Shown one piece after another: positions 24,593 through 33,275 of a stretch of 38,571 nucleotides of DNA. The translations under genes and the position numbers were made by a program. The stretch comes from Aquitalea sp. LB_tupeE (lineage in GTDB: Bacteria; Pseudomonadota; Gammaproteobacteria; Burkholderiales; Chromobacteriaceae): positions 1 to 38,571 of the forward strand of contig NZ_JACAXB010000029.1 in NCBI RefSeq assembly GCF_013391415.1, given 5' to 3'. How positions within the stretch are numbered: position 1 is the first letter of the stretch; each line of letters begins with the position of its first letter. A model generated the notes under the pieces. That model had not been told where the DNA came from, made no database searches, and saw only the letters and a list, made by a program, of their open reading frames with translations.

Positions 24593-25590
24593 GCTTTGTT
24601 CTTTTTCGGCAGGGAAGGTGGCACAGTCAGGCGGTCGCGGGTGGCATTCTGCCGTACCCGGGCCGGCGTGGCGGATTTGGACAACGTAGCCAGCGCAACA
24701 AACCAGGCCTTGGGCATGTCGGTGGGCAGGCCCACGGGAAAACCCGCTACCTGCGGTGTGCTGAAGAAACCATGGCCGGGGTCGGCAAAGTCCGGCGCGG
24801 TGCAGTTGATGCAGGGATAACCGCCGGTGAGGCAGGAACCCTCGCCATTCCAGCCACGGCTGTTGCAGTCTGCATGGGCCTGGGTGCCCTTGCAGCCCAC
24901 GTGTTCCATCAGGCAGCCCATCTGGCCCGGCGCGGTGGCGCTGGCCTTGAATTCGTAAAATTCGTTCTTGTCGCAGCCGTGGTGGACCAGCTTGTCGGCG
25001 TAAAAGCGTGGCCTGCCCAAGGGGTCGAGGTCGCTGGCTTTCAGGCTGTCACTGGCCAGCAAGGCCAGGGTTTCCAGCACCCAGCCCGGATGGGTGGGGC
25101 AGCCGGAGATATTCACCACCGGCAGTCCGCCTGCGGCGTGAAAATCCCCCCCCAGCAGGCCGCCCGGATGGTTACCGCTGTGGTTCAGTCCGGTGGCACC
25201 AGTCAGGTTGTCACCCGCAGCGCTGATGCCGCCATAGGCCGCACAGGTGCCCACGGCGATGACTTGCCGGGCGCGGCGCGCCAGCTGTTCGATCAGCGTG
25301 CTCATGCTTTGGCCGTCCGGCAGCAGGTGAAAGCGCCCGGCGGCACCGGTCATCACCGAGCCTTCCAGACACAGCATATCGAGCGGTTCGCGGCCATCGG
25401 CCAGTGCTTGCAGCAAGTGCATGGCTTCATCCAGGCTTTGCTCGGCAAAACTCGGGTGCCAGATCAGCTCGATGCCGATGTCTGCCAGCGTGGTAAACAG
25501 GCTGGGTGATTCGGCATTCAGCAGCGACAGGGTACAGCCGCCGCAGCCGCCGGATTGCAGCCACAGCAGGCGTTTATTTTTCGAGGCCAT
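24589..25590 (-). CDS. hoxB: Regulatory (H2-sensing) [NiFe]-hydrogenase small subunit HoxB/HupU
   Basis: This is a 333-aa small subunit that binds Fe-S clusters. The proximal cluster cysteines C16 and C19 are in LWLQSGGCGGCTLS, with later cysteines in GTCAAYGG, SGCPTHPGW, CMEHVGCKG and GYPCINC. It starts directly with the mature sequence and has no twin-arginine signal, so the enzyme stays in the cytoplasm as regulatory hydrogenases do. The C-terminus is a short basic tail (PPSLPKKNKA) rather than a membrane anchor. It overlaps hoxA by 17 bases and hoxC by 4. Confidence 0.93.
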   Translation of the reverse strand: MASKNKRLLWLQSGGCGGCTLSLLNAESPSLFTTLADIGIELIWHPSFAEQSLDEAMHLLQALADGREPLDMLCLEGSVMTGAAGRFHLLPDGQSMSTLIEQLARRARQVIAVGTCAAYGGISAAGDNLTGATGLNHSGNHPGGLLGGDFHAAGGLPVVNISGCPTHPGWVLETLALLASDSLKASDLDPLGRPRFYADKLVHHGCDKNEFYEFKASATAPGQMGCLMEHVGCKGTQAHADCNSRGWNGEGSCLTGGYPCINCTAPDFADPGHGFFSTPQVAGFPVGLPTDMPKAWFVALATLSKSATPARVRQNATRDRLTVPPSLPKKNKA

Positions 25591-27013
25591 AGCGGGTCAG
25601 CTTGTTGCGCAGGCCGACGCGGGACAGTCCCAGCTCGGCGGCGGCGCGGGTTTTGTTCCAGCGCAGCCGGGTGAGGGTTTCGCGCAGGATCTGCTTTTCC
25701 AGTTCTTCCATGCGGGTTTTCAGATCACCCGGCAGGCCGGACAGAAAAGCCAGCTCGGCAACCTGTTCTTCGGCGGCGGCTTGCAGCACTTCGGCGGACA
25801 GCAGCTCGGCCCCCAGCCGGTCTTCGTCGCTCAATACCAGCATGCGGTTGATCTCGTTGCGCAGCTGGCGCACATTGCCCGGCCAGCGGTAGTCCTGCAT
25901 TGCCTGCAAGGTGTCCGCGCCAAAATGGGCGGCCGGACGCTGATAGTGCTGGCAGGCTTCTTCCAGCAGGCTGTGGGCAATCAGCGGAATGTCCTGCGGC
26001 CGGTCACGCAGCGGCGGCACGCTGACGGTAAAGGCGGACAGGCGGTAGTAGAGGTCTTCGCGAAACTGACCGGCACGCACCAGTTCGGGCAATTGCTTGT
26101 TGGTGGCGGACACCACGCGCACATTCACCTTGAGCGGGCGCGGGCTGCCCACCGGGCGGATTTCGCCTTCTTGCAGCACACGTAGCAGCTTGGCCTGAAA
26201 GGCGGGCGAGGTTTCGCCGATTTCATCCAGGAAAATGGTGCCGCCATCGGCTTGCTGAAACAGGCCGATGCGGTCCTGATAAGCCCCGGTGAAGGCACCG
26301 CGCTTGTGGCCGAACAGCTCGCTTTCCAGCAGTTGTTCCGGCATGGCGGCGCAGTTTTCCACCACGAAGGGGCGGTCGCGGCGGTGGCTGGCATAGTGCA
26401 GCGCACGCGCCAGCAACTCCTTGCCCACGCCGGATTCGCCCTCAATCAGCACGGCGATGTCAAACGGTGCCACGCGTGACAGCAGCGCGCAGATCTTGCT
26501 CATGCTGCTGTCCGGCGCACGCACGATATTGTCCATGGCCGAGCGTTCGCGCATTTGCTCGCGCTTGCTGTCCACCCGCACCTTGAGCCAGGGTTCGGAC
26601 GATTTGAGCTCCACGTTCAGCAGCTCGTTTTCCTGCTGCAGGCGGAACAGCTCCACCGCGCCCTGCACGGTAAGCAGCAGCGATTCCGGCCGCCACGGCT
26701 TGAGCAGGTACTGATAAATGCCCGCCTCGTTAACGGCGGCAATGATGTCGGCGTTGTCGGTGTAGCCGGACAGGATGATGCGGATGACTTGCGGGCAGCG
26801 TTCGCGTACCTGCTTGAGAAACTCCACGCCACTCATGTCCGGCATGCGCTGGTCGCTCACCACCACCTGGATGAATTCCGAATCCAGAATGGCCAGCGCC
26901 TCGGCTGCACCATTGGCGGTAAACAGGGTGAAGTCGTCTTCCAGCGTGCGTTCCAGGGCTTCCAGAGAGCGGATTTCATCGTCCACCAGCAAGATGGCGG
27001 GTTTGGCGCGCAT
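25574..27013 (-). CDS. hoxA: Hydrogenase transcription activator HoxA/HupR (NtrC family)
   Basis: The 479-aa response regulator has three parts. A receiver domain carries phospho-site D54 (VVSDQRMPDMSG). An AAA+ sigma-54 interaction domain has Walker A GESGVGKE at 192-199, GAFTGA at 239-244 and Walker B GGTIFLDEIG. A Fis-type helix-turn-helix closes the protein (NKTRAAAELGLSRVGLRNKL). GAFTGA is intact, so it should activate sigma-54 promoters. In R. eutropha, HoxA turns on hydrogenase genes when HoxBC senses H2 and HoxJ stops phosphorylating it. The ATG at 27013 follows AGGGG. A 96-base gap after hypE holds a repeated GTGTTCTG, hinting at a local control site. Confidence 0.94.
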   Translation of the reverse strand: MRAKPAILLVDDEIRSLEALERTLEDDFTLFTANGAAEALAILDSEFIQVVVSDQRMPDMSGVEFLKQVRERCPQVIRIILSGYTDNADIIAAVNEAGIYQYLLKPWRPESLLLTVQGAVELFRLQQENELLNVELKSSEPWLKVRVDSKREQMRERSAMDNIVRAPDSSMSKICALLSRVAPFDIAVLIEGESGVGKELLARALHYASHRRDRPFVVENCAAMPEQLLESELFGHKRGAFTGAYQDRIGLFQQADGGTIFLDEIGETSPAFQAKLLRVLQEGEIRPVGSPRPLKVNVRVVSATNKQLPELVRAGQFREDLYYRLSAFTVSVPPLRDRPQDIPLIAHSLLEEACQHYQRPAAHFGADTLQAMQDYRWPGNVRQLRNEINRMLVLSDEDRLGAELLSAEVLQAAAEEQVAELAFLSGLPGDLKTRMEELEKQILRETLTRLRWNKTRAAAELGLSRVGLRNKLTRYGLEK

Positions 27014-27109
27014 TGTTCTTGTTCCCCTAGCTGTGTTCTGTACAGTGTTCTGAATGGCGCGGGCGGGCAGGCCCGTCATTTATTATTGCTTGCAGTATCG
27101 GACAATGGC

Positions 27110-28150
27110 CTAGCAAATGCGCGGCAGCATTTCGCCGCTCAGCCAGTCCAGCAGGCGTTCGCCGCCAAAATCGGTTGCCACGCGTACAAACTGGTGGGCA
27201 TCGGCTACCACCTCGCCAATGATGGCTGCCTGCTGCCCCAGCGGGTGGGCGTGCAGTGCCGCCAGTGCCGCTGCCGCCTCTGCTGCCGGGCAGATGGCCA
27301 CCAGTTTACCCTCGTTGGCAATGTAAAGCGGGTCCAATCCCAGAAATTCGCAAGCCGCGCGCACGCTGGCCTGTACCGGAATGGCACTTTCCTGCAGGCG
27401 CATGCCCACGCCGGATTGCTGGGCGATTTCGTTGAGCGTGGTGGCCAGGCCGCCACGGGTGGGGTCGCGCATCAGGCGCAGGCCGGGGCTGGCGGCCATC
27501 AGGTCGGCAGCCAGCGTGTGCAGGGCCGCGCTGTCGGACAGAATGGGGCTGCCAAAGCCCAGCCCTTCACGCTGTGACATCACCGCCATGCCATGATCGC
27601 CCAGCGTGCCGGACAGCAACACCACATCGCCGGGGCGGGCCTGATCGCCGGACAGCTTGACCCCGTCGGCTACCACCCCCACGCCGGTGGTGGAGATGAA
27701 TACGCCATCCCCCTTGCCGAGCTCCACTACCTTGGTGTCGCCGGTGACAATGGCCACCCCGGCTTCGCGTGCGGCGGCAGCCATGGAGCGCACGATGCGC
27801 GCCAGATCAGCCAGCGGCAGGCCTTCTTCCAGAATGAAACCGGCGGACAGATACAAGGGCGTCGCACCGCCCATGGCCAGGTCGTTCACCGTGCCGTGTA
27901 CCGCCAGGCTGCCAATATCACCACCGGGGAAGAACAAGGGGGAGATGACATGGCTGTCAGTAGCAATGGCAATGCGTCCGCCCGGTGGCGGCAGGATGGC
28001 CTGGTCATTACCCTGTGCCAGCCAGTCGTTGGCAAACTCGGCGGCAAACAGCTCGCTCACCAACTGGGCCATGGCGCGGCCACCGCTGCCGTGGGTGAGG
28101 TTGACCAGACCGTGCTTGAAGTCGAGCGGACGGGTGTAGGGCTTGCTCAT
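27110..28150 (-). CDS. hypE: Hydrogenase maturation protein HypE (thiocarboxamide dehydratase)
   Basis: The 346-aa PurM-like ATP-using protein accepts a carbamoyl group from HypF on its C-terminal Cys and dehydrates it to thiocyanate, the source of the CN ligands. The C-terminus is the required PRIC (C346). The N-terminal LTHGSGGRAMAQL and the GDHGMAVMS motif are typical. The ATG at 28150 overlaps the hypD stop (ATGA); a longer frame to 28309 overlaps hypD and is rejected. Confidence 0.97.
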   Translation of the reverse strand: MSKPYTRPLDFKHGLVNLTHGSGGRAMAQLVSELFAAEFANDWLAQGNDQAILPPPGGRIAIATDSHVISPLFFPGGDIGSLAVHGTVNDLAMGGATPLYLSAGFILEEGLPLADLARIVRSMAAAAREAGVAIVTGDTKVVELGKGDGVFISTTGVGVVADGVKLSGDQARPGDVVLLSGTLGDHGMAVMSQREGLGFGSPILSDSAALHTLAADLMAASPGLRLMRDPTRGGLATTLNEIAQQSGVGMRLQESAIPVQASVRAACEFLGLDPLYIANEGKLVAICPAAEAAAALAALHAHPLGQQAAIIGEVVADAHQFVRVATDFGGERLLDWLSGEMLPRIC

Positions 28151-29265
28151 GCCGTGGCTCCCTGTACGAAACGGCCATAGTGGTAATGCGCGGCACAGGC
28201 CCCTTCGCTGGATACCATGCAGGAACCCAGCGGGTTGTCCGGCGTGCAGACAATGCCGAATACCTTGCAGTCCTGCGGCTGCTTCTGGCCACGCAGGATG
28301 GCACCGCACTCACAGGCCTTGTGGTCCGGCACATGGCGGTAGGGCAGGGCAAAGCGCAACTCGGCATCGAAGTCGGCAAAGTCCGGGTGAATGGCCAGTG
28401 CAGAGTGCGGCACCTGGCCCAGTCCGCGCCATTCGAAGCTGTCGCGCAGCACCATGGTTTGCGCCACCCGCTCGCGCGCTTTCTGATTGCCTGCGTGGGT
28501 AACGGCGCGGGTAAACTGGGTTTCCACCTCGGTACGACCCTGATTGATCTGCTCCACCAGCATGGCCACCGCTTGCAGTACATCCAGCGGCTCGAACCCG
28601 GCAATCACCACCGGCTTGGCAAACTCCTCGGCCACGGCGGCATAGGGTGCGCTGCCGATGACGGTGCTGACATGGGAGGGGCCGATAAAGCCGTCCAGCT
28701 GTACCGCATCGCCCGCGGCCAGCAGATGGCGCATGGCCGGAGGGGTAAGCACGTGGTTGCAGAACACACTGAAATTGGTCAACTGCTCCTGCCGCGCCTG
28801 GATGAGTGCCAGCGCGGTGGGCGGGGTGGTGGTTTCAAAGCCGATGGCAAAGAACACCACCTGTTTGTGCGGGTTGTCACGGGCAATCTGCAAGGCGTCG
28901 TTGGTGGAGTACACCATGCGCACATCGGCACCTTTGGCGCGCGCCTGATACAAGCTCATCTTGTTTGATGCCGGAACGCGCAGGGTGTCGCCATAGCTGC
29001 ACAGGATGACATCGGGCCGCAGCGCCAGCTCGATGGCCGAATCCACACGGCCGATGGGCAGCACGCATACCGGGCAGCCGGGGCCGTGAATCAGCTTGAT
29101 ATTGTCCGGCAGCAAGCCGGTGAGCCCGTAGCGGGCAATGGCATGGGTGTGGCCGCCGCAGAACTCCATCAGCCGGTATTCGCGCGCCGGGTCCACCAGG
29201 CGGCTGATTTGTGCAGCCATGCCACGGGCAACGTCGCCACGGCGGAATTCGTCAACATACTTCAT
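28147..29265 (-). CDS. hypD: Hydrogenase maturation protein HypD
   Basis: This 372-aa Fe-S scaffold, together with HypC, is where the Fe(CN)2CO unit is built. The conserved C36 is in EFCGGHTHA, and GPGCPVCV carries C64 and C67. The redox motif GFETTTPP is present, and a C-terminal Cys set for the 4Fe-4S cluster (CECGAIL and others) completes it. It overlaps hypC by four bases at its start and hypE by three at its end. Confidence 0.97.
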   Translation of the reverse strand: MKYVDEFRRGDVARGMAAQISRLVDPAREYRLMEFCGGHTHAIARYGLTGLLPDNIKLIHGPGCPVCVLPIGRVDSAIELALRPDVILCSYGDTLRVPASNKMSLYQARAKGADVRMVYSTNDALQIARDNPHKQVVFFAIGFETTTPPTALALIQARQEQLTNFSVFCNHVLTPPAMRHLLAAGDAVQLDGFIGPSHVSTVIGSAPYAAVAEEFAKPVVIAGFEPLDVLQAVAMLVEQINQGRTEVETQFTRAVTHAGNQKARERVAQTMVLRDSFEWRGLGQVPHSALAIHPDFADFDAELRFALPYRHVPDHKACECGAILRGQKQPQDCKVFGIVCTPDNPLGSCMVSSEGACAAHYHYGRFVQGATA

Positions 29266-29489
29266 GCTTGCTCCCCTGCGGCCAGTTGGTCCATCAAGGC
29301 CAGGGTGCGGGCGGCTTCGTCCGGGTCCAGCTTGCCGATGGCATAGCCTACATGCAGGATGACGTAGTCGCCTTGCTGCGGGCTGTCGATCAGGGCGACC
29401 GACACTTCACGGCTGACGCCGTCCACGTCCACCACTGCCATGTCGTCGGGCAGTAGCTGGCTGATTCTTACCGGCATGGCCAGGCACAT
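29262..29489 (-). CDS. hypC: Hydrogenase maturation chaperone HypC
   Basis: This is a 75-aa HypC/HybG-family protein with the essential N-terminal C2 (MCLAMPVRI) and the small OB-like barrel ending GYAIGKLD. It carries the Fe(CN)2CO unit between HypD and the large-subunit precursor. A second family member, hoxL, is in the same operon, so the two are likely divided between general and membrane-hydrogenase-specific work. AGGAGAAAC precedes the ATG. Confidence 0.96.
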   Translation of the reverse strand: MCLAMPVRISQLLPDDMAVVDVDGVSREVSVALIDSPQQGDYVILHVGYAIGKLDPDEAARTLALMDQLAAGEQA

Positions 29490-29534
29490 ATTGTTTCTCC
29501 TTGTTATTGTGTTTGCGCTGCACAGGCTGGCGCA

Positions 29535-31847
29535 TCAGCACCATTGCTGCGCATTACCCTGCAGCAGCCGCTGGCGGGCCACCCAGGCCTGACCCAGACT
29601 CAGGCCGCCATCATTGGGTGGCAGCTGCTGTGCGGTATGGATTTGCAGTCCGGCATCGCGCAGCAGCGGCAGCAGGGTATTCAGCAAGCGGCGATTGGCG
29701 CAGCAGCCACCGGCCAGCACCAGTTGCCGGATGCCGGTGGTACTGGCGGCACGTTCGGCCCAGTCGGCCAGCGCATGCGCCAGGGTGGCATGCCACAGGC
29801 TGGCGATGGCCACCGGGTCGCTCAGTTGTAACAGCTGGTGGGCCAGCGGGGTGAGGTTGAGCAGATTGGCCGGTGAGACCTGCCAGCCTCCCGCCAGTGG
29901 CACACAGGGTGCGGCCAGTGCTTCCAGTTTTTGCGCGGCTTCGCTCTCGAAGCTTTGCTGCGGGCAGATGCCTGCCAGGCCGGAAATGGCGTCAAACCAG
30001 CGGCCCATGCTGGTGGTGTCCGGGCAGTTGAGCCCGGTTTCCAGCTGGCGCAGCAGCATGGGCAGGCCGGGGCGCTCGCTCAGGTGCTGCGGCAAGGGCT
30101 GGTCGCTGGCCAGGCGCTGCCACAAGCCCACGGCCATGCGCCAGGGCTCGCGCGCGGCCTTGTCGCCACCGGGCAAGGGCAAGGGGGTGATGTGGCCCAT
30201 GCGCTCGCAACTGGCCCCTTCCAGCATCATCAGTTCGCCGCCCCAGGCACCGCCGTTCTTGCCCAGGCCATAGCCGTCCAGTGCCAGACCCAGCGTCGCG
30301 CCTGACAGGCCATGTTCGGCGATGACAGCCGCCAGGTGGGCATGGTGGTGCTGCACCGGCAGTACCGGGATGCCCAGCTGCTGTGACCATTGCTGGGCCA
30401 GCTGGCTGGAAAAACTATCGGGTTGCAGATCGCAGGCAATGGCTTGCGGGCTGACGCCGGTGAGGTCCAGCAGGTGCTGGGCGGTGTGTTCCAATGCCTC
30501 GCAACTGAGCGGGTGGTCCAGGTCGCCCACATATTGCGAGACAAAAGCCTCGTTGCCGCGCAACACCGTCGCCGTGGTCTTGAGATAAGCGCCCAGCGCC
30601 AGCACATCCGGCCCGCTGTCGGCCAGCGGCAATGGGGCCGGCACGAAGCCACGGGCACGGCGGTAGAACAGCGGCTGGCCGTCTTGCAGCGCCAGTACGC
30701 TGTCGTCGCAGCGGGTGACGATGCTGCGGTTGTGCAGCAGAAACACGTCGGCCACCTTGTTCAACCGTTCGCGTGCTTCCTGATTACTGGTAACAATAGG
30801 CTCGCCGGACAGGTTGGCACTGGTCATCACCCAGCTGCGTCCACAGGCTTGCTCGCGCCATTCTTCACCTTGCGGACGGCCCAGCGCTTCGTGGAACAGC
30901 AGCCATTGCAGCGGGGTGTAGGGCAGCATCACGCCGATGGCGGCAATGCCGGGCGCGATGTCTGGCATCAGCCGGTCGGCTTCCGGCTTTTTTTGCAGCA
31001 GCACGATGGGCCGCTCCGGGCCTTGCAGCCAGGCGGCTTCCTGCGGGCTGACTTCGCAAAAGGCACGGACGGATTCCACATTGAGCGCCATCACCGCCAG
31101 CGGCTTGCCGGGGCGATGCTTGAGCTCTCGCAGCCGCGCCACCGCCTCCGGATTGGTGGCGTCGCACACCAGATGAAAACCGCCGAGGCCCTTCATGGCA
31201 ATGCTGCGGCCCATCTTGAGGATTTGCCAGGCACCGTGCAGCGGGTCGCCATTCAGGGGGATGCCAAAGCGGTCGGTCAGTTGCAACTGCGGGCCGCAGT
31301 CCGGACAAGCGGTCGGTTCAGCATGAAAGCGGCGGCTGTGCGGGCTCTGGTATTCGCTGCGACAGGTCGGACACAGCAAAAAGGGCAGCATGCTGGTGTT
31401 GGCCCGGTCGTAGGGCAGGCGATGGGTGACGGTGTAGCGCGGGCCGCAATCGGTACAGTTGATGAATGGGTAGCGATATCGGCGGTCAGCCGGGTTGAAC
31501 AATTCGGCGAGGCAGGCCGGACAGGTGGCACTGTCGGCAGGCAGACGCGCCTGGGTGGTGTTGCCGCTGCTGCTGCGGATTTCAAAGCCGTCCTCGTCCG
31601 GCAGCGGGTCCAGCAGGGTTTGCTGCATGCTGTCGATTTGCGCAAGCGGCGGCAGGTGCTGTTGCAGTTGCTGCTGGAAGGCGGCTAGCTGGCTGCTGCT
31701 GCCTTGCAGTTCCACCGTCACGCCTTCGCCACTGTTGTGTACAAAGCCGGACAGGCCTTCCGCCTGGGCGGTGCGCCAGATGAAGGGACGAAAGCCCACT
31801 CCCTGAACCCGGCCGCGGATGGCCAGTCGCAAGCGTTGTGTCGGCAT
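29535..31847 (-). CDS. hypF: Carbamoyltransferase HypF
   Basis: This 770-aa protein makes the carbamoyl group for HypE from carbamoyl phosphate and ATP. Domains in order are acylphosphatase (about 1-92, GRVQGVGFRPF), two CxxC zinc-finger pairs (CPACLAEL, CTDCG, CPTCRSEY, CPDCG), a YrdC-like domain (about 205-390, MKGLGGFHLVCDA) and a Kae1-like domain with VQHHHAH and DGYGLG. The length is standard. It starts 3 bases after hypB stops, and a 45-base gap separates it from hypC. Confidence 0.97.
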   Translation of the reverse strand: MPTQRLRLAIRGRVQGVGFRPFIWRTAQAEGLSGFVHNSGEGVTVELQGSSSQLAAFQQQLQQHLPPLAQIDSMQQTLLDPLPDEDGFEIRSSSGNTTQARLPADSATCPACLAELFNPADRRYRYPFINCTDCGPRYTVTHRLPYDRANTSMLPFLLCPTCRSEYQSPHSRRFHAEPTACPDCGPQLQLTDRFGIPLNGDPLHGAWQILKMGRSIAMKGLGGFHLVCDATNPEAVARLRELKHRPGKPLAVMALNVESVRAFCEVSPQEAAWLQGPERPIVLLQKKPEADRLMPDIAPGIAAIGVMLPYTPLQWLLFHEALGRPQGEEWREQACGRSWVMTSANLSGEPIVTSNQEARERLNKVADVFLLHNRSIVTRCDDSVLALQDGQPLFYRRARGFVPAPLPLADSGPDVLALGAYLKTTATVLRGNEAFVSQYVGDLDHPLSCEALEHTAQHLLDLTGVSPQAIACDLQPDSFSSQLAQQWSQQLGIPVLPVQHHHAHLAAVIAEHGLSGATLGLALDGYGLGKNGGAWGGELMMLEGASCERMGHITPLPLPGGDKAAREPWRMAVGLWQRLASDQPLPQHLSERPGLPMLLRQLETGLNCPDTTSMGRWFDAISGLAGICPQQSFESEAAQKLEALAAPCVPLAGGWQVSPANLLNLTPLAHQLLQLSDPVAIASLWHATLAHALADWAERAASTTGIRQLVLAGGCCANRRLLNTLLPLLRDAGLQIHTAQQLPPNDGGLSLGQAWVARQRLLQGNAQQWC

Positions 31848-31850
31848 GAT

Positions 31851-32861
31851 TCAGCTACGCTCCTGCAACTGTTGTTCCAGCGCGGCAATCTGCTGGCGCA
31901 GGCGGGCCACTTCGCGTTGCTTCACCAGCTGGGCATCGTTCATTTCCAGCAGCAGCCAGTCTATCCACAAGTCCATTCCGTCGCCGCTTTTGCTGGACAG
32001 CTGCAATACCTTGATTTTCGGGTTGATGCGACGGGCGTTGGCAATGCACACGTCCACGTCGAAATCCAGATGGCGCAGCAGGTCTATCTTGGTCAGCAGC
32101 ATGATGTCGGCGGCGGCAAACATATCCGGGTACTTCAGCGGCTTGTCCTCGCCTTCGGTCACGGACAGGATGGCCACCTTGTGCGCTTCGCCCAGATCGA
32201 ACGCCGCCGGGCATACCAGATTGCCGACGTTTTCGATCAGCAACAGGCTGTCATCCGCCGGGTTCAGCTGCTCCAGCGCCTGGCCCACCATGTGGGCGTC
32301 CAGATGACAGCCCTTGCCGGTGTTGATCTGGATGGCCGGTGCTCCAGCCGCGCGGATGCGCTCGGCATCGTTGCTGGTTTGCTGGTCGCCTTCCACCACG
32401 TATACCAGGGTGTCGCTGCCCAGCTGGCGGATGGTTTCGGCCAGCAGGGTGGTTTTGCCCGAACCGGGGCTGGACACCAGATTCAACGCAAAGATGCCGC
32501 GGTCGCGCAGCCACTGGCGGTTTTGTGCGGCATAGCCATCGTTCTTGGACAGGATGTCCTGCTCGATCTTCACCATGCGCGCCTGGCTCAGGCCCGGTGC
32601 ATGGGCATGGGCGGCACCCTGGCCGTAATGCAGCGCCGCGCCTCCCGCCTGCTGGCTGAGCGTGGGTTGGTGCTCTGCCGCCTTGGCTGCCGGGCTTGCC
32701 GGTGCCGGGTGGGCATGATGATGTGGGTCGTGGTCGTGGTCGTGGGAATGGCCATGGTCATGGCTGTGCGCATGGTGCGGGCGATACGGAAACTTCACAC
32801 CGCCGGGAGCCCGGCCTTCAATCTTTACATTGCCTTTGCTGCAGCCGCAAACGGTACACAT
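31851..32861 (-). CDS. hypB: Nickel-inserting GTPase HypB, with His-rich nickel store
   Basis: The 336-aa SIMIBI GTPase powers nickel delivery to the large subunit together with HypA. It starts MCTVCGC (C2, C5, C7), a high-affinity nickel site. Residues 29-51 hold 13 His among Asp and Ser, a nickel-storage tail. The G domain follows, with Walker [19 protein letters not shown] and the NVGNLVCPA region. The ATG at 32861 has AGGAGAGG upstream; a longer frame to 32909 is dismissed. A hairpin stands in the 72-base gap from hypA. Confidence 0.96.
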   Translation of the reverse strand: MCTVCGCSKGNVKIEGRAPGGVKFPYRPHHAHSHDHGHSHDHDHDPHHHAHPAPASPAAKAAEHQPTLSQQAGGAALHYGQGAAHAHAPGLSQARMVKIEQDILSKNDGYAAQNRQWLRDRGIFALNLVSSPGSGKTTLLAETIRQLGSDTLVYVVEGDQQTSNDAERIRAAGAPAIQINTGKGCHLDAHMVGQALEQLNPADDSLLLIENVGNLVCPAAFDLGEAHKVAILSVTEGEDKPLKYPDMFAAADIMLLTKIDLLRHLDFDVDVCIANARRINPKIKVLQLSSKSGDGMDLWIDWLLLEMNDAQLVKQREVARLRQQIAALEQQLQERS

Positions 32862-32893
32862 TGCTGCCTCTCCTTTATTGTCATTCTGATGGC

Positions 32894-32910
32894 AGTGGCC
32901 GGTGGCCACT
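32894..32910. other. Hairpin in the hypA-hypB gap
   Basis: AGTGGCC (32894-32900) pairs with GGCCACT (32904-32910) over a 3-base loop, and the stem extends by GGC/GCC with a one-base bulge. There is no T tract, so it is not a terminator; it may affect mRNA processing or coupling. Confidence 0.4.
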
Positions 32911-32933
32911 TGCCGGTATTCATGGTGCGGGGC

Positions 32934-33275
32934 TTATTCCACTTCCAGTTCGCTGACGCGCATTTCATCGCCACCGGTTACTTGTACCTGATGCTTGCCG
33001 CACAGCGGGCAGGCATCAAAGCGGGCATGGACGGCCACTTGCTGGCTGCAGGCCAGGCACCAGCCGGCACCGGGCTGGCGCACAAAGTGAAAGCGCGCGC
33101 CATCGGCCAGCGTATTGCGGCTGACCACTTCCAGGCAAAAATCCAGTGCTTCCACTTCCACCCCGGCCAGCTCGCCAATACTCAGCCACACCTGTTTGAC
33201 GCGGCTGAAGTCCTGCGTCTTGGCCTGGTCTTCCAGCAACTGGACAATGCCTTCGGCCAGTGACATTTCATGCAT
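32934..33275 (-). CDS. hypA: Hydrogenase nickel-incorporation protein HypA
   Basis: The 113-aa protein has the N-terminal MHE nickel site (H2) and a zinc site of two CxxC pairs (C73/C76 in CLAC and C89/C92 in CPLC). It hands nickel to the hydrogenase large subunit with HypB. It overlaps the end of hoxV by eight bases, keeping the operon unbroken. Confidence 0.97.
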   Translation of the reverse strand: MHEMSLAEGIVQLLEDQAKTQDFSRVKQVWLSIGELAGVEVEALDFCLEVVSRNTLADGARFHFVRQPGAGWCLACSQQVAVHARFDACPLCGKHQVQVTGGDEMRVSELEVE

